A program made the position numbers and the translations under genes. DNA of 64,000 nucleotides from Pseudisothecium myosuroides. Lineage: Eukaryota > Streptophyta > Bryopsida > Hypnales > Lembophyllaceae. The DNA is taken from positions 31,886,224 to 31,950,223 of the forward strand of contig OX637287.1 of NCBI GenBank assembly GCA_951799445.1, given 5' to 3'. Every line of letters begins with the position of its first letter. Position 1 is the stretch's first letter. This document shows positions 46,314-57,248 of this stretch, in pieces. A model generated the notes under the pieces. The model was not told the DNA's origin and did no database searches. It was given only the letters and a program-made list of their open reading frames with translations.

Positions 46314-49300
46314 ATGGAGTCGCAGAAGGAGAAACTACAAACGCATTTTCAGCTCTTCAGTATACCGGAAGAGAACTCCGAAGAGTATGGGGACTTGGAC
46401 GTCTTGGGAGAATGCTGGGAATGGAAGGAGCCAGAACAAGTTGAGTTCTGGACAACCCTGCTTGTTCCCATGTCGACTGAGCTGAGTTTCATGACGAAGT
46501 ATAAACGGTCTGAAGCAAACCTCCCGGTATCACTTCACGAGTCCATCAGGGAGATCACAACTGGACCAAATGGGATAATTTTTGTGTGCTGTAAAACAAC
46601 TGATCCACGCCAAGAAGAAGAATATCTCTTCTCGTACGTTGTACACACACGGAAGACTATATACTCCGTGTCAACGTACTACACAAGTTTGGGAGACTCC
46701 GCCTTCCAAGATCTGCAAAAGGACTTGGAGAAGAACATCGCAGACAAGAAATGGGTAGCGAAAGATGGAGGTCCCCTTATTTGGAAATCTTTGGCGTCAA
46801 AACTCAACGCCCTGGTGAAGTCGTTCGATTACATGAAGGTCAGCGTGGACGAACGACTTAAAAGGCTTGCTCCAATGTCCCTCACTCGGGATTACAGCAG
46901 TCAGGGTGGGAGCCAGACTTCACTTGTCCTGACCACGCCGGAGACGGGCAGAAGCCACACAAAGAAGAAAACTACAGAGCGATTCTCTCGTGGTAACCCC
47001 GCCGACACAGCCCCACCGGTTGCAAAAGGTCGGAAGAAGAAATCAGCCCCGGAGAGCGAGAAGTCAAACTTGGGAGAAACCAGCATGGCTTCCGAAATCC
47101 TCAACATACCGGAAGATATCGGTGGCCACGTGAAGGAAATAAAATACGTGGAGTCGTGCAAGTCTTACGATGACTACTGGAAGGAGTGCACCGACTCGTA
47201 TGTGGAGGGAATTGGGCTCCACTTAAGAATCCCCTTGGAGCAGCTGGAGACGCCTCCTCAAACATTAAACATCCGCGAGCTAGAGGAAGGTGGCGTCAAA
47301 AAGTCACTGAATTTTCTTCTGAACATGCCGGACCCAGACAAGAAGATGACCCTCTGCGTCATGCCTCAGGACTAGACGAAGAAACCAGGGAAGTTTGAAG
47401 ATGTGAAGGACTGCAAGTTCTGGATGGTCAATGGCCAGCATTGCGTAGAGGCATCAAAGAGGATGCAAAAAATGGACATAATCAAGGACTCGAAGAAGGA
47501 AAAATTCAAAGACTGGGACTGCTTTGTTGTTTGGAACAAAGACCATAGGATCATCCGGAAAATTTCAGCATACTATAATCGAGTGAACCATTTCCAGAAC
47601 TTCATGCCAACGTGGGTGACAAACATTATTGGGGCACGCTTTGTGTGGACGCAGATGGGGAGCCCGACGCCACCAAGGGAGGCAACTGAGTTGGGGAAAC
47701 CTGTCAGGCCCCAAAAACCAACATCCAAGGACGTCAAAAATGCAATCCTCTTCGCGGTAAAATTTTAACTCGGCTCGAGTTGATTAGCGCATTCAAAATT
47801 TTGTACATGCAAACTATTTGTGATGATACTTAGTTGTTGTTCAGACTTCATGTTTATGCAAGATTTACCTCGATGCGAGTTAAAACCCCTTACACTCCAT
47901 TACTAACGATTTCGTAATACATGTAATCAGGACTTCAAAGAAGCTGTGAAGCTTCGGTTCTCAATGATCGACGCGAAGAGAAACCAGAAGGACATGAGCC
48001 AGAAGAAAGAGATAGATGTCCACAATGAAATAAAGATTATTACGGCCGCTTCGGATGTGTACGACCTGTGGAGTCAGGTCATCTCCAGTCATGCCCAAGG
48101 CGAGCTCATCAGTCCCGATTTCTTGACAAATTTCAAGAATACCAAGGGCTGGGACGCAGAGAAGGATGGGATCATCAGTCGAGAGTTTTTTAAGTGGATG
48201 GGCAATTGCTTCGAGGCCGACTTGAAGAGGCTGGCTATACATTTGCTGAACAAGACCAAGGATAGGACTCTGCCATACCCAAAGGTCACCATGAAGTCCA
48301 CGAAGAAGGTGATCCCCGAGACTTGTAATGCCAAAGAGTGGCTCGAGAGGTGCAAGCGGAAGACGGCTGTGAAGAGGCAACTCCATACCCTGAAGCCAGA
48401 TCTCAAACTCTATGACAAAGAAGGCAACTACAAGAAGAAGGAGTGGAAGAAGTTTAAAAAAGAATACAACATCACAAGGGCCACGAAGAACACGCTTGTC
48501 ACTGCACCTGGTGAGCAGTTCTTCTCGATGTCCAAGTTGCCGTCCAACAAGTTCAAGAGTTTGGGAGAGCTGTCTGGGATAGCGAAGGAATTCTTCAATG
48601 TCTTTCTGGAGAGCAAAGGCCGGTTTGTGAAGCCAAAGGCGAGGGCGTTCTTCAGGCCCTACGAAATGAAGGATGATAGCCTTGGAGAGTGGGACACCAA
48701 TGTGTGGAGCGAATCCAAGAAATCAACTTTGAAGTTGGCGGTCATGGACTTCAGGAACATCCCGGGGATTGATGAGAAGGATTTGAAGTCCGAAGCCGAC
48801 GCATATTATGAGTCGTTCCTCTCAATCCTGGAGACGTATGTGGACCCTGCGGTTACCGACCCTCAGGTTTGGCTCTGGATCTGTGGGGAGAAGGAGGTAG
48901 AGATGGACCTGCGCAACTACATCAGAGTCTCCTCATTTGGGACGTCCTATTCGATGCATTATGCCGACTACATTCCTGGACCGTTTGAGCGGGTTGCAGA
49001 CGTCCCCGAGAGAAGCAAAGGGGCCAGGGATCCTATCCAATTGCTCTTCCTGGTTAAGAATGGGACGACGCCAAAGACCACGAGAATTCCGAGGCGGTTT
49101 ACAGTTGCCCAAAAGTCCAGGCACAACATTCGCAAGCAGGGTTATGAAATTGACTACAGGTTGTACAACACGGAGCTTCGGATGGAGTTCTACTTGAAGG
49201 TGTTTGATCTGTTTGTATCACCTCGAGAGGAAGTTCTGTCGATTTTCGCAGGAGGAAAGATTACCTGTGCCGCCTGGGTATGTTCTAGTCTGTCTCTCTT

Positions 49301-51959
49301 GATTTTAACTCGGGCCGAGATGAACTTGACTTCAGTGTCGTTTATGATTTTAACTCGCTTCAAGTTGATGTTGACTAACGTTTCCTGCTCTCGTTCTGCA
49401 GATGAACTCCATCGATCACTACGTGATTGATGACAGTTATAACAGGGATGATTTCCTCAACCTCTGCGTAAGATCGGAGAACATGGACAGAGACGACTTC
49501 CTTGACTCCCACTACTTCCTCGACGAAGATGATTTTGAGCCTAGACAGGGCAAGGCGTCTTCGTCTTCTAGGAAAGGGAAGGAGCCCGTTGACATTGAGG
49601 AGGAAGATGTCGAGGAGACTTCTCTCGTAGACACCACTGTGAATGTGTCCTCACAGGTCTAGGAGCAAGAGAAAGAGGGGGATGATGCGGCGGATGCAGT
49701 GGTGGAGTTGACACCCAGAACTGGTCAGGGGTCGGCTGCGATTTTGGAGACTAGCGACATGCGGGGTTCATCTGGGTCCTCGGCGCAGCGTGGACAGACC
49801 CCGATATCCAACCGTCGGTCTGCTCAGAAGAGGAAGGCGCCGCCCGCTAGGAGGAGTTCACCTGAGGAGCCAAAACAATGGGTGATTGACCTCGTGCAGC
49901 AGCAAATGGACGAGAATGCCAAGTTGAGGGAGGAGCAGAGGGAGGAGAACAAGAGGGCTCAGCTGGACACAAAGGAAATGATGAGTGAGTTCCTGAAGTC
50001 ACTTCCCGCCGTGGTCGCCACCACAATGCTTACGGCAAGACCTGTGCTAGCGATTGAGCCTCCATCAGATTCTGCCGCCTTATAGATAGCCGATCACGCT
50101 CACGGGTCAACTGGAAGCAAGAGGCAGGAAGAAACTAGATCTGGGACAGTTTCTGGTAGGCAGATGGTGCCGGATCGGGTTGTGGTTCATCCGTCTCCAG
50201 CTTCTGCCTCGAACAAGGCAGAGTCGGTGCTTGTCCAAGAAGAAGGCTTAGGCGAGCACATGCAGGTGGATCCGCTTTCGACAGTGGTGGTGGATGCGGC
50301 GCCAGCACAACCTGTTCGTCTTGACACGCAGCAGGAGATCGATATCGCTCGTGACTCGGAAGGAGTAGAGGCCAAGCAGTCACAGGACCCTGTGACTGGT
50401 AATCCTCCAGGTTGATCCTTGTGACTCTCTGCCTCTATTTCAACTCGATTCGAGTTGAAATCTCCTTCCGTTCACTTGATGTAGTTTATCGTGTACTTAG
50501 ACAGGAGTAGTTTCAGTAGAACTGCACTTATGTATATTTGTATATATTCCTCAGTTAGAGGGTTTTTCTAATATACTACTGTCTTACAATTTTTTTTTCC
50601 ACCTTGAATTTGCAGATCATGTAACTGGGACAGAATGCGTTCCAATTTTGTCAAACTCTGGTGTGAATGATGCTCCTCCGTTATGTCCTGAGCATGTCTG
50701 CTCCCAGTCATTGTATCCACATGGTGAATCCCTTGTAGACACGCTTCAAACAGATCCATCAGTGTCCCTGGACGAAGGTGCAGATTGTATTCTAGACGAA
50801 GCACTTCTGGAGTTGCACATCCCTGCCTCCGAGTCATTGGTCAATGCTACCATTCCTTCCCCTAGGGCTGAGGAGGTTGATCCTGTTTTTTTCTTGGATT
50901 CTGTGTTCGTGTCTTGTACCTTGACATTTTTTTTTCCCTAGGGATTACCGGTTCGCTTTTATTTTATTTTTTCTTACAGAGAATGTGGTGGACAGTGCAT
51001 TGGTTTAACTGTCTGCCCATTTCGTTGTAATTCGTGGACAGGGTAGCAGTGAGGCCATCGTTCCAAGTGGTGAGGTGGAGGACCAGGTCCTCCCTCCATT
51101 CACGTTCGGGGAGGCAACAAAATGGCTTAATGTCGTCCTGGATCTGAATGGGGTACTCTACGTCTGTGAAGATAAGAAGTATAATATCAGGGAGAGCAGA
51201 TTCACCGAACCCGAGGAAAGTTATCCGGGTTTAGACACGTTCATCGTTGGGGTCAAGAAAGTCATAATTCGACCTCACTGTCTAGCTGTTCTACGAGAGT
51301 TATCCAAGATCGTTAACCTCTCCGTCTGGAGCTCCATGAAGAGGTCCACAGTTAGGGATGTATGTGGGTACTTGTTTAAAGGTTTAGACCCCCCCTTGCA
51401 TGTCTTTGGACAAGAACAATGCGACATCCTTAAGTGCAAGCTTAGAAATGGAAGGCCTAGCACCTACAAGGTCAAGGGAACAAGCAAGGACTTGTTCCTA
51501 AAACCGCTGGAGAGGTTGTTCCGGATGAGTGATTCCGTGTTCACGACTGAAAATACACTTATAGTGGACGACAGTCCTGCCAAGCACGTAACGAATCACC
51601 CAAAGAATGTCATTCTTTTCGAGTCGTGGTCATACGGGGGGTACGGAGCGGTGGATGGGATTCTCATTGATCACCTACTTCCCTATATTCAACGCTTGCA
51701 TGCAGCTAGGCCTAGTGAATTGTACCCTTTCTGGAGAGACAATATTTTTGGACGTTTGCACCTTTTTTACGAAGAGGATCAAACCGAGTTCAAAGAATTG
51801 ACGGAGGCAGTGGAGTATTCCAACAGTTTATTCCTTCAGTGTAATGTAGGGAATCCTAATTACACGTCGGCTTTTGAAGAATCGAGGAGACCTCAGCATA
51901 GAGAGGTCAAAGTCGATGAATTTTGTCTCTTATACTATCACGTATCGGAATCACGGTGA
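46314..51959 (+). CDS. Large multi-domain protein of the giant element: possible methyltransferase-like motif and FCP1-like domain
   Basis: Exons 46314-47756, 47931-49277, 49402-50410, 50616-50875 and 51042-51959 join with matching phases into 1,659 codons. Three in-frame TAGs interrupt it (47373, 49660, 50083; codons 354, 1017, 1158), so this copy is probably inactive. Residues 1-480 are charged and unrecognised. Residues 850-945 (SPIQ-like RDPIQLLFLVKNG, then TELRMEFYLKVFDLFV, LSIFAGGKITCAAW and IDHYVIDD) look like motif I of a permuted DNA or RNA methyltransferase, but no DPPY motif is visible. The middle is low-complexity with a coiled coil (LVQQQMDENAKLREEQREEN). The C-terminus is an FCP1/NIF-type phosphatase-like domain: LDLNGVL (1386-1392; Asn replaces the second catalytic Asp), VWSS, LIVDDSP (1529-1530). 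Function unknown. Confidence 0.65.
47764..47884. repeat. Two palindromes in the second intron of the plus-strand gene
   Basis: TTTAACTCG GCT CGAGTTGAT at 47764 and TTTACCTCG ATG CGAGTTAAA at 47864. They lie in the 174-base intron 47757-47930, between coding exons that contain no such dyad. Confidence 0.9.
49304..49368. repeat. Two palindromes in the third intron of the plus-strand gene
   Basis: TTTAACTCG GGC CGAGATGAA at 49304 and TTTAACTCG CTT CAAGTTGAT at 49348. They lie in the 124-base intron 49278-49401, so dyads fill much of this small intron. Confidence 0.9.
50438..50461. repeat. Perfect palindrome in the fourth intron, with symmetric extra base pair
   Basis: TTTCAACTCG ATT CGAGTTGAAA, inside intron 50411-50615. 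Relative to consensus an extra C in the left arm is matched by an extra G in the right arm, preserving the dyad. Confidence 0.92.
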
Positions 51960-52126
51960 CTTGAACTCTTAGGAATCACCGTGTAATAGTCCATATGACC
52001 CCTAAACGTATTTGTTGTATTGTATTTATATGAATATTTTTTCTCTTCTGTCCTTATGATCTTTTGTATGTGGCTATGTCTGTATTTTGTACTGCATCTA
52101 ATGACTTCATTTCTTGCCGTGGACAG

Positions 52127-52841
52127 TTGATCGTATCCTATCATGGATTGAAGCATGTCTTGTATTCAGAGCTAACTGCGCAATCAACAATGGATTTCTC
52201 AATGATGCCTGTCGACGATGGGGTTGTCGATAGTCCACGTAAGCGAAGAAAGCGAACTCACCCTGTGAGCTCGCCTTCTTCGCTCAAATGTTGTCCACAA
52301 TCAAACTGTCTACGGGATTATTCAAGTGGGAATGTAGTGAAACAAAGGAAGCTCTATGACGACGAAATGGCTATAAGGCCTGCCATTCAGGTAACGGGCT
52401 GGATTCCTTGTAGTTGGTAATCCACCCAATACTTGTCACTGTGTGTTTTATGTTTTTAAATGTTTGTGTAAGGTTTGATTTCATTTGTTTTTTCAGGGTG
52501 ACCACGTAGGCGATAAGTCTGTTGACTTTCGTGTCACGGATTCTCAAGATTCAAAGTCTCCTAAATTCAATGGGACCGAGGAAACTGTGTTACATAATGT
52601 TCTTCGACGTAGTTTGCCTAAGTGCAATTCAGTAGGGGTACAATGGTGTGAACAAAAGCCCCGTGAAGATAATCCTGTATTGGAGCGTCCAAGCCATCGT
52701 TCGTGGGACGCTTGGGAGTTGAGGTCCTTGAGGAAACAAAGACGAGAGGCATCGAGTCAAAGATCGGCTAAATTTACTGGATACAGTCGAGGACCTGAGA
52801 TATTTGAGGCCATGAAAAGGATGGAAATGTTTCAGTCATAG
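52127..52841 (+). CDS. Two further 3' exons of the giant element, basic protein tail, function unknown
   Basis: Exons 52127-52390 and 52497-52841 join in phase (GT-AG intron) and end at TAG 52839. The peptide contains a nuclear-localisation-like SPRKRRKRTHP and a basic, Ser/Arg-rich end (LRSLRKQRREASSQRS). They could be alternative terminal exons of the preceding gene: a weak donor at 51906 (GAG then GTCAAA) would splice in phase and bypass its stop codon. Equally they could be a separate small gene. No family recognised. Confidence 0.45.
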
Positions 52842-52954
52842 GAATTGTAAACAAGATAGGGTAGCTCTCTTACAAGGAATGTAAATGTGAATAGGGTTGA
52901 AGACTATTATAGAGTAGAGAAGGTGCCAGGGTGTGATAAGTGAGAATTTGTAAG

Positions 52955-53270
52955 GAAAGTACCACAGTGTTTGAAGGATGAAATGAACTGCAAAGTGTAG
53001 GTAGCAAACAATTCCACAGCGGATATGAATTCAAGAACGGAACTTAAAAAACTATAGAAACAAGTTATGTCAATCTCCTTTGCAAATACTCTTATAGACT
53101 GCAGTTTACACACTGCAGTGTGTAAGAGTACTTGCCAAGGAGCATGACATAACTTGTTTCTATAGTTGTCTAAGTTCCGGTCTTGAATTCATATCCGCTG
53201 TGGAATTGTGTGCTACCTATAGTTTGCACCTAAATTTCATCCTTCGAATACTGAGATACCCTTTTCAGGA
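52955..53270. repeat. Large inverted repeat (hairpin) near the right end of the giant element
   Basis: Arms of about 150 bp: attccacagcggatatgaat on the left (53010-53029) pairs with attcatatccgctgtggaat on the right (53187-53206). Pairing extends outward (ggtagcaaac/gtgtgctacc, tttgaaggatgaaat/atttcatccttcgaa) and inward (aaacaagttatg/cataacttgttt, tttgcaaatactctta/taagagtacttgccaa) to a loop near 53110. It is close enough to perfect to form a long RNA hairpin if transcribed as read-through from the 52.8-kb exon. Confidence 0.85.
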
Positions 53271-53554
53271 ATTCTTTATTTACAATAGCATGTCACTTTC
53301 TTCAAAGGTCGCGTTGAACTGCTATACAAAATCACATTTCATAGTGATTGTACATTGAGTGATTATGTATAGATACATTGAAACATTACTTTCAATAAAT
53401 TGCAGTCTAATTTGTAATTACTACGTGGTATTTCGAAATTCTCTTTCTGTATGTGTTCTTTTTGTGTCATTGCATTGCAAAATTTGTAAGTATAGAGATG
53501 AAATTCTCTTGAATTTATGAGTTGTAGTGTTTGAAATAACTCCCATTTCCCTGG
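53271..53554. other. Right subterminal region of the giant element
   Basis: No gene. Contains an extra inverted TIR-core word (aactcccatttccc at 53538) just inside the terminal repeat. Confidence 0.5.
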
Positions 53555-53583
53555 AAAACTCCCATTTTAATGAATATGATGTT

Positions 53584-53749
53584 ATATCATGCAATAACTT
53601 TTTAACTATGTAGTCAAAAGTTACGAAAATTGTTGGGCCTTAAAGCTACTTCTTGGGCACATGTTGTGTAAAATTTTCAAAGAAAAAAAGTAAAAACTCC
53701 ATTTATAATGAGCTGCCCAAAATCGCTATGTTGGCAAAAAAACGAAGCT
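53584..53749. mobile_element. Middle part of the split foldback TTAA element (F1 copy b)
   Basis: Continues foldback copy b (left part 31144-31706) from atatcatgcaataac to aacgaagct, where a pogo-like element was inserted. It matches the right arm of copy a at 24906-25070. The terminal piece resumes after 57275. Confidence 0.9.
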
Positions 53750-53775
53750 TAAGGTAGGAGCACCCATAAACGTGA

Positions 53776-54349
53776 TTCTAAGGAGATTGAGGTATCAGAA
53801 CTGATCAGCTGAGTTTGAAAATTACATGGTTTGGTTGGCAATAAGATACAAAAAATACTTGCATGAATTGCTGGGTTCCATTGAGAACCATGAATTTACA
53901 TCAAAATTTCAAAGTGGATAATCGTTTTAAATGTATGGCTGTCTGTAGCTTCTGCTATAACAAAGAGCAACTGAAGCCTTCGCTGCACTGTGAGTAAGTA
54001 AAAATAGCCGCTAATAGTGCCTAAAACAGTAATGACTTGAACTCAAAACCGTGAAGCAATAATGCTAGATACCACGCCAAGGGTATTATAAGGCTGTTGA
54101 TTTATGTGGCGCATGCCACTGAAGCCTGGCTCCACTCTCACTACAAATGGGATTCAATATCGTGACAGCTGCGCCTTGGCAGCACTAATCCCGTACTCCA
54201 ATCGTGGCAGGAAGGCCCTACCAGCGCTGCTCCCATGCTCCAGTCATGGCAGGGAGGCCCTATCAGCACTGCTCCCGTCGCCACTGGCCCTGCAGGCTGG
54301 AGTTCCGCTCGTTACCTCCGATGAAGCCCGCCAAATGCTTCACTTCAAA
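53776..54349. other. Pogo-like element, 3' non-coding part
   Basis: No separate gene. Minus-strand about 54095-54025 reads gcgtggtatctagcattatt and cacggttttgagttcaagtc, faintly tRNA-like (B-box-like end), possibly a SINE remnant. A 35-bp direct repeat around ggcaggaaggccctaccagcgctgctcc lies at about 54205-54275. Confidence 0.35.
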
Positions 54350-56653
54350 TTACCCGCCCAAGGTGCCAACGGCTACCCCGCTGATGCCACCGTCTTCATG
54401 CGCTGTGGGGCCTCTTCCTCGGCGTCGACGCTGCTCGAGGTCGGCTTTTTTCTTCGCCCACTCCATCGCCTTCCGGGCCTTCTTGCGGTCTTTCTCGGCG
54501 TGCTTCCGGTCCGCCTGGATGCGGCGCAGCACCTTCTCCGCCTCCTTGCAAGCATTCTCCTCCGCTCGTTGTGCCTTCTTCTCCTCTGCCTGAGTTTTAC
54601 AAAGCTCACATTCTCTGGCCACAGATTCTTTTCGGGCTGCTTTTGCGGCCATGGCAGCTATGTAGTCCTCGGAGGTCATCAATATAGAATTGCTGTAGTC
54701 GATGAGTGGCTGTCCAGCTCGGGTTTGCCTTCGTACGGGGCGCTCCATGTGAGGCAATGGAAAGAGATTGCTTAGGGTGGCCGGCTGTGTTGCCTCACAC
54801 TCGGAGTTTGTGGAATCAGAAGCGCTGTTAGAGTTCTCGTCTGTCTCCACAAAGTACTGTGGTTGTTGCCCTTGCGTTTCTGGAATGCGATCCTCTTCTT
54901 GCAGCGTTTCAGGCATGCTGTCCTCTTCTTTGTCTATCTCTTCAGGGTCTGCGTCCACCTGCTCTTCGTCAATGTCTCCGTCTTCTGCAGATGGCTCCCT
55001 GTAGCAAGCGCTGGGCTTAGTGTAAGAATCCATTGCAGTTGGCCGCAGTGGCCAGATGCCAGTGGCAACAAATCCTTTTTGGATCTTAGCTTCTGTAAGT
55101 GCCTTCCTCAATCCCAGAGATACCCACTCTGCAAGCTCTTCCTTCCCTGCACCCTTCCCTTTGTTTTGAATTGTCCATCTATCTCTATAAGTTCAAAATG
55201 CTGCTTTGAAAGGTTTAAAAATGCTAACATCAAGTGGCTGCAATCTGTGGCTTGTGTGGCTAGGCAATGTAATGATGTCAAGACCTTCTGATGAAGCCTT
55301 TTGAACTACTTCGAGAGTCACATGCGACCCATGTCCATCTAGAACTAAAAGGTGCTTATTTTCTTGTGAAATTCCATACCTCTGCCTTAGAATAGTGATG
55401 AAGTGTGTGATCCAGGCTGCAAACAAGTATGCAGTCATCCAACCATTCGACTGCATTGCCATGCAAGCCTAGCTTTCACATCTAGCCAAGTAGTTTCGAA
55501 GTTTTCGCTTACCCTTAAAAATATAGAAGTTTGGAATAGAGTTGCCTGCTGCGTTGCTGCAAGAGAGTACTGTCAAGTACTCTCTGTTGTTTGGTATGGT
55601 GGAATGAACAGATCTGGTTCCTCTTAGTGCAAATACCAAACGTCCCCCTCCACTCTTTCCCGCTTGAGCTCCTGATTCATCTGCATTCCAGATGTGAGAT
55701 GCTGGATACTGGTTGCGTGCATATGCTCCTTGAAGATTATCGTAAAATGAAGCCACGCTAGTGGGATTCAATCCCCTTACTCGACCTTCTTCTAATCCTT
55801 GTGCAGCTCTCAAGGTCAGCTCGGGGTGACGGTTACGGAACCATCGCAACCAACCGCGTCCAGGAATACCATCTTTAAAAGGCGTCCAACGTTCTTGTGT
55901 GATTTCTGCCACCTTGCTCCTCAACTCCAAGACTGATATGGGATGTGCATGCTCCTGCATCTACAGCATCCAATGCACAAGTGCATCTTCTTTTTCCCTA
56001 CTAAGTATGCCTTGCCTTCCTTTCTTCCTTTGCATTGTGCGTCCGTTAAGATGGTCTCGAAGGGATGACTGAGGAATTCCAAATGCTCTGGCCGCGGTGG
56101 CTATCTTGCGCCCGTTATCCACCGCTGCCACCGCAGCTGCAAGCTGGGTGTTGCTCCACGTCCCGGTTCTTTGTCGTTGGCGCCGTCGCTGTGCAGGTTC
56201 GGGGATGCCGCATACTGTCGCAACGCTCCTCCGCCTTCCCCGCGTCGCCTGCCCAGGTCCCGCTTCTCCGTCGACCCCACCCTCCGTCTCCGATACTGCT
56301 ACCAGCGTTGCTCCAGTCGGATAGGGCCTGCTAGCCCCAGATCGTCCCGATTTAGGGCTGTCGTTGGCTTGCCGAAGCCCGCCCAACACGTCCCCAGATT
56401 GTCGATCCCTGACTTCCGCCCATTTGCCGGCTACTTGCCAACCTTGGAATCCGATGTTGCTTGATAGTCTTGCCGCAGGTCTCCTGATCGAAAATGCTTC
56501 GTGACTTCCATACTGGTCCTGGAACTGAGACCATGCAGGACCTCGTGGAAATCCAGATGCTTGTAATTCTGCTGCCCAAGGCTCAGGGACAGTCTGAAAG
56601 CTCTCAAAAAATCTTTCAGTTTGTCCAGATGGAGTTGACATGCTACTATCCAT
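54350..56653 (-). pseudogene. Pogo-like transposase (DDE_1 superfamily) with three in-frame stops
   Basis: One frame of 768 codons. I take the ATG at 56653 (MDSSMSTPSG). Stops: TAG 55963-55961 (codon 231), TAG 55471-55469 (codon 395), TGA 55195-55193 (codon 487). Domains: low-complexity N-terminus; Psq-type helix-turn-helix (about 167-205, AVAAVDNGRKIATAARAFGI and PQSSLRDHLNG); CENPB-type DNA-binding region (RWTPFKDGIPGRGWLRWFRNRHPEL); DDE_1 catalytic core with WNADESG (Asp325), LLVLDGHGSH (Asp439) and LQPLDVSIFKPFK (Asp475); acidic, coiled-coil C-terminus rich in Arg/Glu. No frameshifts, so the copy is recently inactivated. HWML-stop-MQEH suits CAG to TAG and FKAAF-stop-TYRDRW suits CGA to TGA. 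Confidence 0.88.
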
Positions 56654-57248
56654 GGTCACTAATTTCAATGTAAGTTTCAGGCAATTTTGCACAATGCCTT
56701 CATTGAGGAAGCTCAATGTAATCCCTCACCAATTTCAACCACCCCCGTCACTCTCGCAGCTGAACTTCAATGTAATCACTCAACACCTTAATCACTCCCT
56801 AAGTAAATCAGATGCGTATGCTGAACTAGATCAAGCTTAAGCAGATGGAGTTACCATCCAAGTTACACCTTCTACTGTTATATGAGGCTCGCACCGCCAC
56901 CATTCTTCGTGTGCATTATTGTTTACTGCTTCACCCAAAACTGCCAACTTGAACCCCATATCTCTCTCAATTAAGGATGCAATCGTGAAAGACTGCATAA
57001 TTAATTGTGTGAATTAGACCATCAGCCACCATGCACAACACTCTTAACCAACGCCTCATTCATCTTCTCAGGTCTGTTACTGACAAGAGTGGTTTACATG
57101 TTCCATTATGTACTGAGCCTACAACCAAACCCATGAGCACTTAATTCTACCATTGTTTTCACCCATAACCGGCATTTTTTTGGATTATCAGTCATGGGGC
57201 TGAAAATGACGGAGATGGGTTCTAATATAGGTCACGGCCATGGGGACA
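56654..57248. promoter_or_regulatory. Pogo-like element, 5' non-coding part
   Basis: Upstream region of the transposase inside the element, up to the right TIR. Contains repeated caatttcaacc/caatgtaatcactcaac words. No promoter motif was assigned. Confidence 0.35.

Larger units (their letters stand above)
31707..53583. mobile_element. Giant 21.9-kb DNA transposon with 29-bp TIRs, DUF7869-type transposase and intronic palindromes
   Basis: Perfect 29-bp TIRs occupy 31707-31735 (begins AACATCATATTCATTAAAAT) and 53555-53583 (its reverse complement). ATAT flanks both (31703-31706 and 53584-53587). The uninterrupted word catatcatgcaat in foldback copy a (near 24906) shows the empty site, so the ends and the 4-bp duplication are exact. 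A subterminal word ATGGGAGTT recurs just inside both ends (31725, 31847; 53538-53546 inverted). Contents: minus-strand presumed transposase (32514-35348), non-coding middle with tandem repeats (36.5-44.6 kb), and a divergent plus-strand gene (46314-52841). The superfamily is not certain. A 4-bp TSD fits Sola-like elements, but I cannot confirm that the transposase belongs there. Confidence 0.92.

Noticed and set aside
54350..56716. Four separate minus-strand genes in the pogo-like element
   Set aside because: All lie in one frame broken only by TAG, TAG and TGA, and the domain order across the breaks is that of a single pogo transposase.
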